From: DASXYU01 sp036502295
GTDB taxonomy: Bacteria; Actinomycetota; Actinomycetes; Mycobacteriales; Jatrophihabitantaceae
DNA: 8,011 nt
Reading direction: 5' to 3'
Assembly: GCA_036502295.1 (NCBI GenBank)
Contig: DASXYU010000120.1
Coordinates: 1-8,011 of the forward strand
Part shown: positions 6,307 to 8,011 of the stretch, piece by piece
Position numbering within the stretch: position 1 is the first letter of the stretch
Layout: each line of letters opens with the position of its first letter
Translations under genes and position numbers: made by a program
The notes under the pieces: generated by a model
Database searches by the model: none
Seen by the model: only the letters and a program-made list of their open reading frames with translations
Told to the model about the DNA's origin: nothing

Positions 6307-6915
6307 GTGGATCAGATCGAACCGTCGGTGGAGGTCCTCGCCCGTCTGCTGGAGGTCATCGAGGACGACATCGTCCCGTTGACGCGTGCCGGCGTCGCAG
6401 CCGGCAACAAGCTCTTCGGCGCCGCCGTGGTGCGCAAGTCCGACCTGTCGCTGGTGCTGGCCGGGACGAACAACGAGACGGCGAGCCCGCTATGGCACGG
6501 CGAGATCCATACCATCGCGCAGTTCTTCGACCTCGCCAGTCATCCTGCGCCTGACGAGTGCGTCTTCCTTGCTACTCACGAACCGTGCTCGTTGTGCCTC
6601 TCGGGGATCACGTGGTCGGGGTTCGACAACTTCGCCTACCTGTTCAGTCACCGCGACTCCGCGGACTCCTTCGCGATTCCGTATGACATCGCCATTCTGA
6701 AGGGAGTCTTCGCGGTGCCCGATCCGGACCGGGCCGAGGCAGACCCGACACGGGATCTCTACAACCGCAGCAACGAGTACTTCGTCTCGACCGATCTCAT
6801 GCCTGCTGCGGCCGAGCATCTGCCCGAGGTGCTGGCTCGGCTCACGGCGACCTATGACGACCTGTCGGCGACCTACCAAAGGCACCCCGGGAAAGGGAAC
6901 ATCGCACTGGCGTAA
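6307..6915 (+). CDS. Zinc-dependent nucleobase/nucleoside deaminase-like protein (cytidine deaminase superfamily)
   Basis: With the GTG start at 6307 the product is 202 residues. It has the cytidine/deoxycytidylate deaminase fold signatures: GNKLFGAAVV at 33-42, matching the GNxPFGAxIV strand of guanine, cytosine and tRNA adenosine deaminases; HGEIH with His64 as zinc ligand and Glu66 as proton shuttle; and THEPCSLC with zinc ligands Cys94 and Cys97. The family hydrolytically deaminates amino groups on pyrimidines, purines, pterins or related heterocycles. About 70 residues follow the core, ending in NEYFVSTDLMPAAAEHLPEVL and a helical tail, which makes it longer than typical 150-160-residue members. 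An in-frame GTG at 6295 overlaps the oxygenase stop and would add four residues. Tight coupling to the oxygenase suggests action on the same substrate or pathway rather than general pyrimidine salvage. Which base or analogue it uses cannot be told from sequence. Confidence 0.85.
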   Translation: MDQIEPSVEVLARLLEVIEDDIVPLTRAGVAAGNKLFGAAVVRKSDLSLVLAGTNNETASPLWHGEIHTIAQFFDLASHPAPDECVFLATHEPCSLCLSGITWSGFDNFAYLFSHRDSADSFAIPYDIAILKGVFAVPDPDRAEADPTRDLYNRSNEYFVSTDLMPAAAEHLPEVLARLTATYDDLSATYQRHPGKGNIALA

Positions 6916-6953
6916 TCGTTCGTTTTACCCGTTCTGCGATCACGATTCGCGCA

Positions 6954-6994
6954 GTGGAATGAGCTGCCACCTTCACTGGCTCCACTCGTTCCGC
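6954..6994 (+). other. Possible 5'-UTR hairpin in front of the GH6 gene
   Basis: The 89-base gap between the deaminase-like gene and the GH6 gene contains GTGGAATGAG (6954-6963), which can pair as RNA with CTCGTTCCGC (6985-6994), ten pairs including two G-U. An inner stem GCCA/TGGC (6966-6969 with 6977-6980) closes a 7-base loop. The structure ends immediately before the AAAGG (6995-6999) that serves as the likely ribosome binding site. No U-tract follows, so it does not look like a simple terminator. It may influence translation of the cellulase or be coincidental. I see no convincing -10/-35 pair and no TGGGAGCGCTCCCA-type CebR/CelR operator in the gap. Confidence 0.35.
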
Positions 6995-7004
6995 AAAGGT
7001 CTCC

Positions 7005-8011
7005 ATGTTTCGCTTCGCCCGCCCGCGCCGTTTCGTCCTACTCATCTCCTGCGTCACCGGTGTCGTCACCGCACTGGCCGCGACACTCGCCGGTACTAGC
7101 GTCGCGCACGCGGCGACATCCTCCCACATTCTCTCGGGCGGACCTTTCGCCGGCCGTCCGCTGTACGTCGATCCGAATACGTCGGCCGCCAGTGCCGCAG
7201 CCGCGACGACGAACACGACGACAAAGACGCTGCTGACCAAACTCGCGGGCGTTCCCCAGGCGACCTGGGTCGTCGGAGGTACGGCGTCCTCAGCTGCGAG
7301 CGTGGTGTCGAGTCGCGTCTCGGCGGCGGCGGGTGCCGGCGCGGTCACCGAGTTCGTCGTCTACAACATCCCGCATCGCGATTGCAGTGGCGGGCAGTCC
7401 TCCGGGGGCGCCGCGTCGGCTAGCGCTTATCAGTCCTACGTCGCCGCGATCGCTGCCGCCCTGAAGGGCGCGCATGCCATCGTCGTCCTCGAGCCCGATT
7501 CGTTGGCCGACCTCAGCTGCCTCACCGCAGCACAGCAGACCGAGCGGCTGAGCCTGCTTAAGCAGGCTGTGGCCACACTGGCCGGTACCGGTGCCCAGGT
7601 CTATCTCGACGGCGGCCACTCCGGGTGGCAGAGCGCGAGCACGATGGCCAACCTGTTGATCAAGGCAGGAATCGTGAACGCCCGTGGGTTCGCGCTCGAC
7701 GTCTCCAACTTCGCCCCGGCTGCCGTGGAGGTCATCTACGGCACGGCCATCTCGTCCCTGGTCGGCTGGAAGCGGTTCGTCGTCGACACCTCGCGCGACG
7801 GCACGAGCCCGATGGTCGCCGGTTGGTGCAACCCGTCGGGCGCATCTCTCGGCATCCTGCCCGGTGTTGCGACCGGGAATGCGGTAGCGGATGCCTTCCT
7901 GTGGCTCAAACACCCCGGTGAGTCAGACGGCGTATGCGGCACGAGCACCAGCCCGGCGGGTCAGTTCGACTCGACTCTCGCGCTCAACCTCGCCCACACC
8001 GCAGGTTGGTA
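7005..8011 (+). CDS. Secreted glycoside hydrolase family 6 protein (cellulase/endoglucanase type), 3' end beyond window
   Basis: 335 codons are visible and the frame is open at the right edge. A signal peptide is evident: basic start FRFARPRR, hydrophobic core VLLISCVTGVVTALAATLAG, and AHA at 34-36 giving probable cleavage after Ala36. RRFVL resembles a weak twin-arginine motif, so Tat export is possible. The rest is a GH6 catalytic domain that cleaves beta-1,4-glucan with inversion. Family residues visible are YNIPHRDCS (Asp126, equivalent to Trichoderma Cel6A Asp175), LEPDSLA (Asp165, the general acid), LDGGHSGW (Asp202), VDTSRDG (Asp261), WCNPSG at 274-279 and HPGESDGVC at 303-311. No cellulose-binding module is seen before the domain. 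The sequence reaches the usual C-terminal GQFDSTLALNLA stretch, so the gene probably ends within a few codons; the last two bases, TA, may even begin a stop. ATG 7005 follows AAAGG five bases upstream. Endo- versus exo-action is not decided here. Confidence 0.92.
   Translation, partial: MFRFARPRRFVLLISCVTGVVTALAATLAGTSVAHAATSSHILSGGPFAGRPLYVDPNTSAASAAAATTNTTTKTLLTKLAGVPQATWVVGGTASSAASVVSSRVSAAAGAGAVTEFVVYNIPHRDCSGGQSSGGAASASAYQSYVAAIAAALKGAHAIVVLEPDSLADLSCLTAAQQTERLSLLKQAVATLAGTGAQVYLDGGHSGWQSASTMANLLIKAGIVNARGFALDVSNFAPAAVEVIYGTAISSLVGWKRFVVDTSRDGTSPMVAGWCNPSGASLGILPGVATGNAVADAFLWLKHPGESDGVCGTSTSPAGQFDSTLALNLAHTAGW

Noticed and set aside
6934..6954. CTGCG/CGCAG inverted repeat after the deaminase-like gene as a terminator
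   Set aside because: Only five-base arms with an 11-base loop and no following T-run; it also competes with the longer stem at 6954-6994.
7290..7913. Minus-strand open frame of 207 codons opposite the GH6 gene
   Set aside because: The plus-strand frame carries the GH6 active-site motifs and a signal peptide; the antisense translation has no recognisable fold.

Overview
The window comes from a high-GC actinobacterium. The separate cysD followed by a fused cysN-cysC and then a CysQ-type phosphatase is the arrangement I associate with Mycobacteriales (Mycobacterium, Gordonia, Tsukamurella and relatives). That lineage call is an inference from gene order and codon bias, not from a marker gene. 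All genes read on the + strand and coding density is very high. I see no tRNA, rRNA, CRISPR array or insertion sequence.

Region 1 (1-3012) is a sulfate activation operon: the 3' end of cysD, then cysNC, then cysQ. The genes are joined by 1-base stop/start overlaps (TAATG, TAGTG). CysD with the CysN domain makes adenosine 5'-phosphosulfate (APS) from sulfate and ATP. The CysC domain phosphorylates APS to PAPS. CysQ dephosphorylates the PAP/PAPS pool.

Region 2 (3013-3083) is a short gap filled by a long inverted repeat that folds into a near-continuous hairpin. It could be the end of the cys operon, an operator for the next operon, or both.

Region 3 (3084-6915) looks like a four-gene catabolic or tailoring operon. 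It holds two overlapping acyl-CoA dehydrogenase genes whose products look like complementary halves of one heteromeric enzyme, an isopenicillin N synthase-like Fe(II)/2-oxoglutarate oxygenase, and a zinc nucleobase/nucleoside deaminase-like protein overlapping or abutting the oxygenase gene. The substrate cannot be read from the sequence. This combination is the least familiar thing in the window and the best candidate for an undescribed pathway.

Region 4 (6916-8011) is an 89-base gap with a possible 5'-UTR hairpin, followed by a secreted glycoside hydrolase family 6 protein (cellulase/endoglucanase type). Its signal peptide and all four key active-site aspartates are visible. The gene runs off the right edge, apparently close to its natural end.
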